Positions 50,330 to 58,982 of a stretch of 64,000 nucleotides of DNA are shown one piece after another (the stretch's first letter is position 1; the number at the start of each line of letters is the position of its first letter). Under the pieces are notes generated by a model. That model saw nothing but the letters and a program-made list of their open reading frames with translations, was not told the DNA's origin and searched no databases. The stretch comes from CAVYHJ01 sp963768165 [NCBI: uncultured bacterium]. Its GTDB lineage: Bacteria; UBP4; UBA4092. The stretch is taken from assembly GCA_963768165.1 (NCBI GenBank), contig CAVYHJ010000002.1, forward strand, positions 1-64,000. The letters run 5' to 3'. Both the position numbers and the translations under genes were made by a program.

Positions 50330-51163
50330 ATGAAGAAATGGAAATCGTTCAAAAGTCTCTATCTTTTATTATCCATGATAATTGTATGGCAAGGTTGTTC
50401 CAATGCACCGCGACAATCGAGTAATGAATCCGCACAACCTAACATGCCCTTGAACGCAGATACGGCTAAAACACTGGCAGTTGCAAGCAATGAATCTACA
50501 CAACCAAATACATCCTCTAGCGCAGATACGGCGAAAACACCACAAGAAGCGAAAGACGCATTGGCGCAAATGAACATTACCTATAGCGAAGATGAGTTTC
50601 TCTACTGTGCAAAGCAAGGCAAAACCGATGCCGTAAAATTATTTTTAGATTCAGGAATGAACCTGAATGCGAAAAATAAGTATGATTGGACTGCCTTGTT
50701 CTTTGCGGCACATAGAGGACATACGGATACCGTACAACTCTTATTAGCAAGAGGGGCGGATGTCAATGAGAAAACTCATGATGACCAAACTGCTTTAACG
50801 GTTGCTGCAGAGGATGGACACACAGATATCGTGAAATCTTTAATAGAGAAAGGCGCTGAGGTCAATGCAAAAGATAAAGAGGGGATTACTGCTTTAATGA
50901 TGGCGGCATATGATGGTCACACAGATACCGTATTAACGTTATTAAAAATGGGTGCGGAAGTGAATGCAAAGGACAACGAAGGTGGTACTGCCTTAATAGC
51001 TGCCTCAATGGCGGGTCGTACTGATTCTGTACAAGCTTTATTGGCGAAAAATGCCGATGTAAATGTAAAGGACAACAAAGGTAAAACCGCTTTGACTTAT
51101 GCGACATCTGGAAACCATCCCGACGTCGTAAAACTCCTCAAAGACGCCGGAGCCAAAGAATAA
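50330..51163 (+). CDS. Ankyrin-repeat lipoprotein 2
   Basis: About 277 residues. Unlike its paralogues it has a lipoprotein signal (LLLSMIIVWQG then Cys) and a ~45-residue Ser/Thr/Ala-rich linker with a short repeat (SNESAQPNMPLNADTAKT, SNESTQPNTSSSADTAKT). The common segment TPQEAKDALAQMNITYSEDE and about six ankyrin repeats follow, ending KLLKDAGAKE. It would be membrane-anchored while the others are soluble. An in-frame TTG at 50282 lies in the promoter and is rejected. Confidence 0.88.
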   Translation: MKKWKSFKSLYLLLSMIIVWQGCSNAPRQSSNESAQPNMPLNADTAKTLAVASNESTQPNTSSSADTAKTPQEAKDALAQMNITYSEDEFLYCAKQGKTDAVKLFLDSGMNLNAKNKYDWTALFFAAHRGHTDTVQLLLARGADVNEKTHDDQTALTVAAEDGHTDIVKSLIEKGAEVNAKDKEGITALMMAAYDGHTDTVLTLLKMGAEVNAKDNEGGTALIAASMAGRTDSVQALLAKNADVNVKDNKGKTALTYATSGNHPDVVKLLKDAGAKE

Positions 51164-51171
51164 ATAAATCT

Positions 51172-51279
51172 AATCTTCTACGACACTTTAGTGTACGGTT
51201 CTCAGGGCTTTAGCCCATTGATTTTCAGATTGTTTGGACTAAAGTCCCGTCACCCTCGACTAAAGTCGGGTAGAAGATT
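51172..51279 (+). repeat. Intergenic element with 10-bp inverted ends, copy B
   Basis: Same ends and palindromes as copy A but 108 bp, lacking the CCTGCGAAAGCAGG block and carrying ACGGTTCTCAGG like the truncated copy at 49115. Confidence 0.75.
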
Positions 51280-51306
51280 TTCCTTTCCCGACGCCACGTT
51301 TTTTAC

Positions 51307-51336
51307 TTGACTCTGAATTCTAGGAGAGTGTAATAT
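51307..51336 (+). promoter_or_regulatory. Promoter of ankyrin gene 3
   Basis: TTGACT (51307-51312) and TAATAT (51331-51336), 18-base spacer, shared leader and AAAAAGGAG site. Confidence 0.75.
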
Positions 51337-51385
51337 GTAGGCAATAATATCTCCACACATTCTAAGGGAAAAAGGAGTACGAAGT

Positions 51386-52186
51386 ATGATGAAACTCAAT
51401 CCATTATTAAGCCTCTCTCTTTTACTATTCTCGTTCCTCGCATTCCCTTCCTACGCCAAAACCCCGCAAGAAGCACGCAAGGAATTGGCGCAAATGAAAA
51501 TTACTTATAGTGAAGATGAGTTTATCTATTGTGCTTTGTTAGGCGGCTCCAACGTCACAAAATTGTTTTTAGATGCAGGAATGAACCCGAATGCGAAAGA
51601 TAGTACTGGTATAACCGCCTTGTTGTGTGAGGCAGAATATGGGCATACGGATGCTGTTCAAGCTTTATTAACTAAAGGGGCAGAGGTAAATGCGAAAAAT
51701 ATGGTTGGTAATACCGCTTTGATGGAGGCGGTATATTGGGGACATAACGAAACCATACAAGCTTTGTTAGCTAACGGGGCTGAAGTCAATTTGGAAGACA
51801 ACACAGGTGGGACAGCTTTGATGCTGGCAGCATTGAAAGGCAATACGGATATAGTTAATGCTTTATTGTCGAAAGGTGCTGAGGTCAATGGAAAAAATAG
51901 AGGTGGTCAAACTCCCTTGATATTTGCGGCATGGATGGGTCATACTGATGCCGTACAAGTCTTATTAAAAAAAGGTGCAGAGGTCAATGCAAAACGCAAG
52001 GATGGGATGACCGCTTTGATGCTTGCGGCAGCTAGCGGCCATACTGATACCGTGCAAATTTTGTTGACTGCAGGTGCGGACGTCAATGCGAAAAATACAT
52101 TTGGCTATACCGCCTTGATGTTGGCGACACAGAATAAACATCCCGACATCGTAAAACTCCTAAAAGATGCCGGTGCCAAAGAATAA
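51386..52186 (+). CDS. Secreted ankyrin-repeat protein 3
   Basis: The 266-residue protein has a signal peptide (SLSLLLFSFLAFPSYA), TPQEARKELAQMKITYSEDE and about seven ankyrin repeats (GNTALMEAVYWGHNETIQAL, GGQTPLIFAAWMGHTDAVQV, FGYTALMLATQNKHPDIVKL). The promoter, leader and first ~33 codons are almost identical to those of gene 4, pointing to a recent tandem duplication of about 1045 bp. Confidence 0.88.
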   Translation: MMKLNPLLSLSLLLFSFLAFPSYAKTPQEARKELAQMKITYSEDEFIYCALLGGSNVTKLFLDAGMNPNAKDSTGITALLCEAEYGHTDAVQALLTKGAEVNAKNMVGNTALMEAVYWGHNETIQALLANGAEVNLEDNTGGTALMLAALKGNTDIVNALLSKGAEVNGKNRGGQTPLIFAAWMGHTDAVQVLLKKGAEVNAKRKDGMTALMLAAASGHTDTVQILLTAGADVNAKNTFGYTALMLATQNKHPDIVKLLKDAGAKE

Positions 52187-52194
52187 ATAAATCT

Positions 52195-52324
52195 AATCTT
52201 CTACAACACTTTAGTATGTTCCTGCGAAAGCAGGAATCCATTTTTTTTAGGGCTTTAGCCCATTGTTATTCAGAATGTTTGGACTAAAGTCCCATCACCC
52301 TCGACTAAAGTCGGGTAGAAGATT
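52195..52324 (+). repeat. Intergenic element with 10-bp inverted ends, copy C
   Basis: 130 bp, nearly the same as copy A. Another left-end fragment (GTCTTCTACAACACTTT) lies at about 53142-53158 after gene 4. Confidence 0.75.
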
Positions 52325-52351
52325 TTCCTTTCCCGACGCCACGTTTTTTAC

Positions 52352-52381
52352 TTGACTCTGAATTCTAGGAGAGTGTAATAT
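52352..52381 (+). promoter_or_regulatory. Promoter of ankyrin gene 4
   Basis: TTGACT (52352-52357) and TAATAT (52376-52381), 18-base spacer; sequence through the leader is the same as for gene 3. Confidence 0.75.
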
Positions 52382-52430
52382 GTAGGCAATAATATCTCCA
52401 CACATTCTAAGGGAAAAAGGAGTACGAAGT

Positions 52431-53132
52431 ATGATGAAACTCAATCCATTATTAAGCCTCTCTCTTTTACTATTCTCGTTCCTCGCATTCCCTTCCTACG
52501 CCAAAACCCCGCAAGAAGCACGCAAGGAACTGGCGCAATTGAAAATTACCTATAGTGAAGATGAGTTTTGTGATTGTGCATTGGGAGGCAATACTGATGC
52601 CATAAAATTGTTTTTAGATGCAGGAATGAACACCAATGCGAAAAACAGCATAGGCGATACCGCCTTGATGTATGCGGCAGGAAATGGTCATACAGAGATC
52701 GTAAAAACATTATTGACCAAAGGTGCGAACGTCAATGCGAAAACCGCGGGTGGTTATACCGCTTTGATGGAGGCAGCATTAAAGGGACATACAGATACTG
52801 TGCAACTCTTATTAGCCAAGGGAGCAGAGATCAATGCGAAAGCCGTATTTGGCTTTACCGCCTTGATTGAGGCGGCAAGAGTTGGCAACACGGATACCGT
52901 TCAAGCTTTATTGGCGAAAGGCGCAGAGATTAATGCGAAGACCCAGTATGGTGTGACCGCTTTGATGTACGCGGCAAGTCAAGGGTACACGGATATAGTG
53001 AAAGCTTTGTTAGCCAAAGGCGCTGATGTCAATGCGAAAAACGTTGATGGTAATACCGCCTTGATGTATGCGGTAGGACATAAACATCCCGACATCGTAA
53101 AACTCCTAAAGGATGCCGGAGCCAAAGAATAA
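52431..53132 (+). CDS. Secreted ankyrin-repeat protein 4
   Basis: The 233-residue protein shares its signal peptide and TPQEARKELAQLKITYSEDE segment with gene 3, then has about six ankyrin repeats (GDTALMYAAGNGHTEIVKTL, GYTALMEAALKGHTDTVQLL, GNTALMYAVGHKHPDIVKLL). It differs from gene 3 mainly in repeat number and repeat surface residues, the positions that set binding specificity in ankyrin proteins. Confidence 0.88.
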   Translation: MMKLNPLLSLSLLLFSFLAFPSYAKTPQEARKELAQLKITYSEDEFCDCALGGNTDAIKLFLDAGMNTNAKNSIGDTALMYAAGNGHTEIVKTLLTKGANVNAKTAGGYTALMEAALKGHTDTVQLLLAKGAEINAKAVFGFTALIEAARVGNTDTVQALLAKGAEINAKTQYGVTALMYAASQGYTDIVKALLAKGADVNAKNVDGNTALMYAVGHKHPDIVKLLKDAGAKE

Positions 53133-53170
53133 ATAAATCTAGTCTTCTACAACACTTTCTCCATTACTAA

Positions 53171-53200
53171 TGTAGAGACGTAACATGTTGCGTCTCTACA
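53171..53200. repeat. TGTAGAGACG...CGTCTCTACA palindrome
   Basis: A 30-base near-perfect palindrome (one G-T position) of a type that is widely dispersed in some bacterial genomes, notably cyanobacteria. Confidence 0.75.
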
Positions 53201-53241
53201 GATAGAATAACCCATCAAAACCGGCTATATATCGGACTTGG

Positions 53242-53290
53242 AGTGGAGTTGAAGTGGAATTGAAAATTTCAATTCCACTTCAACTCCACT
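53242..53290. repeat. Perfect 24-bp inverted repeat
   Basis: Arms 53242-53265 and 53267-53290 are exact complements around a single base; each arm carries AGTGGAGTTG and AGTGGAATTG, so the arm itself is a diverged tandem repeat. Confidence 0.85.
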
Positions 53291-53379
53291 ATTGATTCGG
53301 TATTTATTGGGTTTAGGGTGCTTTATGATGCGGATGCAAATTAGTTGACTTATGCTTATCGTTGAGATAATATTTTGAT

Positions 53380-53583
53380 ATGCCAAGTTACTGGAAAAGA
53401 CCCTTATCACCCAAAATAAGAAAATACATGTTAACCTTTGCGGTAACGCAATTTATTATGGCGATATATCTCTTATATTCACTTATAACGAACACTGATA
53501 TACATAGAATTCTCTTTTGCCTAATTCCTCTAACTGGTTTGCTTGTACTAATGATTGGTCTTTTAGTTCATAGAAAAGAATAG
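53380..53583 (+). CDS. Small two-helix membrane protein
   Basis: The 67-residue protein has a basic N terminus (PSYWKRPLSPKIRKYM) and two membrane helices (FAVTQFIMAIYLLYSLI and ILFCLIPLTGLLVLMIGLLV). No family recognised. Composition supports a real gene, but a ribosome site is not evident. Confidence 0.45.
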   Translation: MPSYWKRPLSPKIRKYMLTFAVTQFIMAIYLLYSLITNTDIHRILFCLIPLTGLLVLMIGLLVHRKE

Positions 53584-53736
53584 CCTTTCCTTTTCTCTCA
53601 CGTACCATCACTTCAACGTTAAACCTTAAACTTGAAACCTGAAACTGTCTTAAGTGCATGACAGACAGGTGGGGATTTGATAAAATAGAAACAGTCTTAC
53701 GGGTCTCCCTTGTGTCGTTATGAAAGAAAGTGAACT

Positions 53737-55083
53737 ATGCCTGAAAACAATATAGACGATAAAATCAAGAATCTCAAGATTGATTCCACGCGCAAACCGT
53801 TGACGATTCAGCGCAAACCTTCCCGCAAAAAATATTGGATTACGGGAATTATCGTACTGGCATTGGCTATTTATTTACTCGCACCCCTATTCACCCCGGC
53901 GGACGTGGAAGTTGCCAAAGTCACCAAAGAAACACCGCCGAAGATAGGAGATATCCTGCTGACGGTGAGCGGGTATGTCGTCCCCAATCATCCCATCGAA
54001 CTGGCCCCGAAAATCATGGGGCGGGTAAAGTGGATAGGCGTGGACAAGGGCGACCTCGTAAAAAAAGGACAGGAAATCATCCGCATCGAGGATACCGAAT
54101 ATCAAGCGCAGGTCAATGAAGCGCGCGCCCGCCTCGCCTCCGCCAAAGCTAAACTCGCAGAGCTAAAAGCCGGTTCCCGCCAGGAAGAAATCAGCATGGC
54201 GCTGGCATCCCTGCATGAAGCACAAACCCAATTTGTCAACAGCGAATCCAATTATAAACGCTCGCAGAAATTATTCGGCGAAGGTGCCGTATCCAAAGAA
54301 ACTCTGGACAATTCCAGCACGCAATACGCCGTAGCGAAATCCCAATTGGACTCTGCCAAGGAAAACTATGACATGACCAAAATCGGCCCACGCGAGGAAC
54401 TCATTCAGGCGGCACAGGGCGAAGTCAACGCGGCGGAGGCTACATTGCAATTCGCGGAATCGCAATTAGCGGACACGGTTATCCGCGCGCCCGCCGATGG
54501 AACGATTCTGGAACGTCTGATTGAAGTTGGGGAAATCGTTACCAATACCAGTTTTGGCGGAACACGCGGGGCGCGTACCGCGCTGTTATCCGTGGCGGAT
54601 TTACGCGATATTCAAGTGGAGATTGATATTAACGAAGCGGATATTCACAAAGTCCATGTGAACCAACCGGCGACTATCGCGCTGGAAGCCTATCCCGATT
54701 ATTCCTATAAAGGGAAACTGGTGGAAATCGCGCCGCAAGCCAACCGTCAGAAAGCCACCGTGCAGGTGAAAGTTCAATTCCTCAATTCCGACGACAAAGT
54801 CCGACCGGACATGACCGCCAAGGTTTCTTTCTTGAACGATATCGCGCCCGACCCGAATGGCAAGAAATTCCGGATATACGTTCCGAACAAAGCGATTGTG
54901 ACCGAGAACAATGACTCCTTTGTATTTGTGGTGAACGGGAACAAAGCCATTCGCGTAAAAATTACCAAAGGAAAAGATTCTGATTTGGGCACGGAAGTGG
55001 AACAGGGATTGACGGGAGATGAAACAATTATTGTCGGGGGTCTCGACGGTTTAAAAGAAGGAAGTCGAATCCGCATTAAATGA
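53737..55083 (+). CDS. Periplasmic adaptor (MacA/HlyD-like membrane fusion protein)
   Basis: The 448-residue protein has one N-terminal membrane helix (WITGIIVLALAIYLLAPLF), a biotinyl-lipoyl domain (GYVVPNHPIELAPKIMGRVK, VDKGDLVKKGQEIIRIEDT), a long coiled coil (about 120-240), the second half-lipoyl motif (DTVIRAPADGTILERLIEVG) and beta-barrel and membrane-proximal domains. It would bridge an inner-membrane transporter to a TolC channel. An ABC ATPase gene follows 43 bp later, but no permease is adjacent. Confidence 0.88.
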   Translation: MPENNIDDKIKNLKIDSTRKPLTIQRKPSRKKYWITGIIVLALAIYLLAPLFTPADVEVAKVTKETPPKIGDILLTVSGYVVPNHPIELAPKIMGRVKWIGVDKGDLVKKGQEIIRIEDTEYQAQVNEARARLASAKAKLAELKAGSRQEEISMALASLHEAQTQFVNSESNYKRSQKLFGEGAVSKETLDNSSTQYAVAKSQLDSAKENYDMTKIGPREELIQAAQGEVNAAEATLQFAESQLADTVIRAPADGTILERLIEVGEIVTNTSFGGTRGARTALLSVADLRDIQVEIDINEADIHKVHVNQPATIALEAYPDYSYKGKLVEIAPQANRQKATVQVKVQFLNSDDKVRPDMTAKVSFLNDIAPDPNGKKFRIYVPNKAIVTENNDSFVFVVNGNKAIRVKITKGKDSDLGTEVEQGLTGDETIIVGGLDGLKEGSRIRIK

Positions 55084-55126
55084 TTCAAATAATTAATGTT
55101 ATATATGAAACCTTAAACTTACTTGT

Positions 55127-55804
55127 ATGCCTCCGATTGTTGAATGTAAGAACTTAAACAAAGTCTTCGGCCATGACGGGATTCATGTCGTTGCTCTGGA
55201 TAATATCAATTTGGATATTCAGGAAGGTGAATTCACCGCACTCATGGGCCCGTCGGGTTCCGGCAAGTCTACCCTGTTACATATCATCGCGGGTATTGAC
55301 AGTCCCACCGAAGGAGTTTGCCAGGTCGCCGGGATAGATATAGCGCGTTTAACAGAAAATGAATTGGCGAAGTGGCGTAACCAGTATATCGGATTCGTTT
55401 TTCAGACCTTCAATTTAATACCTGTTTTAACAGCCTTTGAAAATGTGGAATTACCTCTCTTATTAACTTCCCTATCAGCATCCGAACGGCACGAACACGT
55501 GTTAAACGCATTGGATTTGGTGGCGCTATCCGATCGCGCGGAGCATTACCCCCGCCAACTTTCCGGCGGACAGGAACAGCGTGTTGCTATCGCCCGCGCT
55601 ATTGTTACCGACCCCAAATTAATTCTCGCGGATGAACCCACGGGTGATTTGGATTCCAAATCTGCGGAAGATGTCTTGAATGTTCTAACTCAATTAAATA
55701 AAGAAATGAAAAAAACTATCATCATGGTTACACATGATCCGCGTGCCGCACAACATGCTAATATAATAAGACATCTGGACAAAGGAATATTGCTGTCTCT
55801 TTAA
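55127..55804 (+). CDS. MacB/LolD-type ABC ATPase
   Basis: The 225-residue ATPase has Walker [11 protein letters not shown]-loop [11 protein letters not shown], signature [15 protein letters not shown], Walker [13 protein letters not shown] and H-loop VTHD. The [17 protein letters not shown] segment is typical of MacB/LolD/FtsE ATPases, which work with FtsX-like permeases. Such a permease would be expected next but the following gene is on the other strand and unrelated, so the transporter is incomplete here. Confidence 0.92.
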   Translation: MPPIVECKNLNKVFGHDGIHVVALDNINLDIQEGEFTALMGPSGSGKSTLLHIIAGIDSPTEGVCQVAGIDIARLTENELAKWRNQYIGFVFQTFNLIPVLTAFENVELPLLLTSLSASERHEHVLNALDLVALSDRAEHYPRQLSGGQEQRVAIARAIVTDPKLILADEPTGDLDSKSAEDVLNVLTQLNKEMKKTIIMVTHDPRAAQHANIIRHLDKGILLSL

Positions 55805-55821
55805 TGATACATATGAATCCA

Positions 55822-56448
55822 TTAGGCCCATAATCCACCCGTTTGCTCCAACCAGTCGGCTATTTTGTCGGTAGCATGAGATATATGATTATCAGAAATG
55901 TCCAACTCTAACGTTGGTAAGATTGATTCACCTACCAGTTTTCGCATGAGGTTTTGTTCCTTAATAAACAGTGTCAAATCTTCATATTGCTGCGGATTAC
56001 CCGATACTTTCAATCGTTCCGTCCGGGCACTTTCAAAAGAATCATTGTTGCGTGTGCAAAAAACCAAACGAAAATTTAGGCCAGCCAACTTTTCTTCCAA
56101 CCAATGGAAATCATAATTTTTATTATATTTTTCCAATTGGTAAGCACGGGTGGAGATATGAAACCGGTCAATAATCCAGGAATAATATTTTTGCAACTCA
56201 AATAATTTAGCCCAGGTTCGATAGGTCTCCAGCGCCTGGGATTCTTCCGCCGGTTCAAAATTAATCAGTCCCCGACCCCAGGGAAAATTGGTAAAGGAAC
56301 ACCATTCCGCGGAAATAATCGGTGAATGATACCTGTATTTTCTTGGACCGACGATCCGGGGATGTTCATTCAAGGCAAAAGCGATTTCTGTTTTAAAGGT
56401 CAATCGTGTCCCTTCCAAAATAATTTTAGGACACATCTTTTTACTCAT
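55822..56448 (-). CDS. Degenerate thymidylate-kinase-like P-loop protein
   Basis: The 208-residue protein is not clearly in a named family. ILEGTRLTFKTEIAFAL resembles a P-loop whose GxxGxGK is disrupted; WIIDRFHISTRAYQLE resembles the DR(Y/F)xxSxxAYQ motif of thymidylate/deoxynucleoside kinases; FRLVFCTRNNDSFESARTERL resembles the later strand and LID region. It may be a diverged nucleotide kinase, possibly inactive. It sits between two efflux-type loci and is transcribed alone. Confidence in the kinase relation is modest. Confidence 0.55.
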   Translation of the reverse strand: MSKKMCPKIILEGTRLTFKTEIAFALNEHPRIVGPRKYRYHSPIISAEWCSFTNFPWGRGLINFEPAEESQALETYRTWAKLFELQKYYSWIIDRFHISTRAYQLEKYNKNYDFHWLEEKLAGLNFRLVFCTRNNDSFESARTERLKVSGNPQQYEDLTLFIKEQNLMRKLVGESILPTLELDISDNHISHATDKIADWLEQTGGLWA

Positions 56449-56498
56449 ATAATCCCCCTGATAACTTTATACTTTAAATTGTAACTTTTAAACTTGTC

Positions 56499-57815
56499 TT
56501 ATTTCGCGTACATTTCCTCAATCTTCCCTATCGCCTTTGATAGATTCGCTTTGGCGAGATTATAATTATACAATGCGCGAATTTCATTATCCTGCGCTCT
56601 TGCCAACGTATCTTGCGCATCCACGACTTCCACATTGGTAATAATCCCTTCGGTATATCTGTCCCGCGTGAGTTTTAAAGTGATTTCGGCGGATGCGACA
56701 CCCTGTCGGGAGGCCAGAACCTGATCCACCGCCGCATTTAAAGAAATCGCCGCCGTACGGACATCCAATTCAATTTTCGATTCCAGTTCTTTGGTATTTT
56801 CCTTTTGTTCCTTCAATTGCGTTTTCGCCTGTTCAATCTGTCCTTTGATATTGCCGCCGGTAAATATCGGAATTGTAACCGTGGCTCCCAGAAACCAGGC
56901 CTCATCCGTATTACTCGGGTCGCTCCCCGTTCGGCTCAGTTGTCCCGTGACACCAACTACGGGCGCATATTGCGCTTGTGCTTTTTCGATGGCTAATTGT
57001 AATGCTTTTTCCTGGGTCTTTGCGGATTGTAAATCAGGACGTTGGGCAAATGCTTCTTGAATCGAGGAATCCAGAGATACCGACACTGCCTGATCAAACT
57101 GCGGGGAATCCGTGAGTTCGATAGGTCGTCCCTGTTCCATATCAATTAATTGCGCTAGTGATAATTTCGCGGTTTCAAAATCCGTACTGTATTCCGACAA
57201 AGTTTGAATTTCATTTTGATATTCCAAATCCGCTCTGGCCGTTTCCAATTTGCTGCCTGTTCCGGCACCCTCAAATTGTCTCGCCTGTATCAACAACGCC
57301 CTGGCGGCTTCCGTCCGCACCCGCGCGGCAATCACACTCGATTCGGCACGTAACGCTTGCAGATAATAGGAAACTGTTTTTAATGCAATTGCCTCCCGTG
57401 TCGCGGAATAATCGGTCTTTGCAGATTTTTCCTGCTCCCGTGCGATGGCAATGGTTTTGCTTAAATTCAGATTAAAGACATTTTGAGTCACTTGTAAATA
57501 CGCATCAAATGAATTAAATTCATTACTTATTGAAAGGCCCGGAAAGCTGATCCCTTCCGCGGAATAATTAACTTTCTCTCTCGCTTGACTGGCGACAACG
57601 CTTACTTGCGGTAGGTAACCGGAACGCACTTGATCATATACTGACTGTTGCTCGTTAATCTTCAACTTGGATGCCTGCAGGGAATGATTCTCATCCAATG
57701 CTCGTTGGATAGCTTCCTTTAGACTCAACCGGAGTGGCGGACTTTCTTCTGCCTTGACCATCGAACATAAATGAAGAATACTTATTGTACTTATGAATAA
57801 AACCATTTTTCTCAT
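56499..57815 (-). CDS. TolC-family outer-membrane efflux channel
   Basis: The 438-residue protein has a signal peptide (VLFISTISILHLCSMVKA) and two OEP repeats: LRLSLKEAIQRALDENHSLQASKLK at the start and VSVSLDSSIQEAFAQRPDLQSAKTQEKAL in the middle. NVEVVDAQDTLARAQDNEIRALYNYNLAKANL closes the second helical bundle. It forms the outer-membrane duct for the adaptor and ABC-2 exporter encoded upstream (58982-60982), last in that operon. Confidence 0.92.
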   Translation of the reverse strand: MRKMVLFISTISILHLCSMVKAEESPPLRLSLKEAIQRALDENHSLQASKLKINEQQSVYDQVRSGYLPQVSVVASQAREKVNYSAEGISFPGLSISNEFNSFDAYLQVTQNVFNLNLSKTIAIAREQEKSAKTDYSATREAIALKTVSYYLQALRAESSVIAARVRTEAARALLIQARQFEGAGTGSKLETARADLEYQNEIQTLSEYSTDFETAKLSLAQLIDMEQGRPIELTDSPQFDQAVSVSLDSSIQEAFAQRPDLQSAKTQEKALQLAIEKAQAQYAPVVGVTGQLSRTGSDPSNTDEAWFLGATVTIPIFTGGNIKGQIEQAKTQLKEQKENTKELESKIELDVRTAAISLNAAVDQVLASRQGVASAEITLKLTRDRYTEGIITNVEVVDAQDTLARAQDNEIRALYNYNLAKANLSKAIGKIEEMYAK

Positions 57816-57848
57816 ACTGACTCCTTAGCTTTAAGTGTTAATCCTATT

Positions 57849-58982
57849 TTAAGATACCTGTTTCTTAAACCTGCTTACGGCAAAAACAAATAATAAACAT
57901 GCGATACTAGACAACACAATAATATCCACCGATAAATCTTGTACTCCTGCGCCCCGCAATATAATCCCCCGCAGAATATTCATATAATATGTCATGGGTA
58001 ATATAAAGCTAAATAAATAAAAAAACAATGGCATGGTGAACCGCGGAAAAATAAAACCTGATAAAAAGATGGAGGGTAACAAAGTAATCATTCCCATCTG
58101 CACCGCCTGGGTTTGTGTCGTAGCTTTCGTGGAAACCAGTAATCCCGTGCTTAAATTGATAATGATAAATACTGTTGTTAGCCCAAGTAACAGGAAAAAA
58201 CTTCCAGCGATAGGAACTCGAAATACGCGCACCATTATAAAAAACAACAAACAGGATTGAATTACAGCGATAATCACATACGGGATCAGTTTTCCCAATA
58301 ACAATCCAAATTTGGCTAGCGGGGTTACCATAAGCTGTTCAAGGGTTCCTCTTTCTCGTTCCCGCACAATGGCAAATGCCGTTAAAAATGTGGTAACCAG
58401 TTGCATGGCAACCCCAATGACCCCCGGGACAAAGAAATTTTCCGTGCGGATATCCGGGTTGTATAAAACTTTGGGTCGTGTATCAATGGGCATATCATTA
58501 ATCGTTAATCGGGATTTATTTAACACCTGATCCAGGGATTTCCTCAAAGCTACAGAACTGGTCACATTTAACGCTTGCATCGCTACTGTAGAGTTGGAAC
58601 CGTCTACAAGAACTAATATCTGAGCCTGTTCTCCTTTCAGTAATCTATTGGAATAATCCGGTGGGATTTCAATCCCGATATAAACCTTTCCTTCCGTTAA
58701 TTGTGCCATCATCTCTTTTTCCGAGTGCACTTCTTTTACAAAATCAATATACTGGGTATTATGCAGAGCGTCTATAAAAGACCGGCTTTCCTGCCTTTGA
58801 TCCAAATTAAATATTACAGCAGGCGTATGTTTGACATCGGTTTTGATAGCATATCCAAAGGCAATAACCTGGATGAGCGGAGGCAAAAAAGCAAAAAATA
58901 ATGCCAGCGGGTCACGGCGGATTTGAATAATTTCTTTAAATAAAATAGGATAAAATCCCCGGAATATATTTCTAATTCCCAT
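57849..58982 (-). CDS. ABC-2-type permease
   Basis: The 377-residue protein has an N-terminal helix, a large periplasmic loop, then five helices in the C-terminal half, as in YbhS/YbhR-type exporters (FFVPGVIGVAMQLVTTFLTAFAIVRERERGTLEQLMVTPL). Its start overlaps the ATPase stop by 11 bases. With the ATPase and adaptor it forms an efflux system; the substrate is unknown, but related systems export drugs or cations. Confidence 0.92.
   Translation of the reverse strand: MGIRNIFRGFYPILFKEIIQIRRDPLALFFAFLPPLIQVIAFGYAIKTDVKHTPAVIFNLDQRQESRSFIDALHNTQYIDFVKEVHSEKEMMAQLTEGKVYIGIEIPPDYSNRLLKGEQAQILVLVDGSNSTVAMQALNVTSSVALRKSLDQVLNKSRLTINDMPIDTRPKVLYNPDIRTENFFVPGVIGVAMQLVTTFLTAFAIVRERERGTLEQLMVTPLAKFGLLLGKLIPYVIIAVIQSCLLFFIMVRVFRVPIAGSFFLLLGLTTVFIIINLSTGLLVSTKATTQTQAVQMGMITLLPSIFLSGFIFPRFTMPLFFYLFSFILPMTYYMNILRGIILRGAGVQDLSVDIIVLSSIACLLFVFAVSRFKKQVS

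Noticed and set aside
50094-52324. Intergenic elements as CRISPR or riboswitch
   Set aside because: Copies are ~1 kb apart, separated by genes, and made of small palindromes; no conserved aptamer pattern was recognised.
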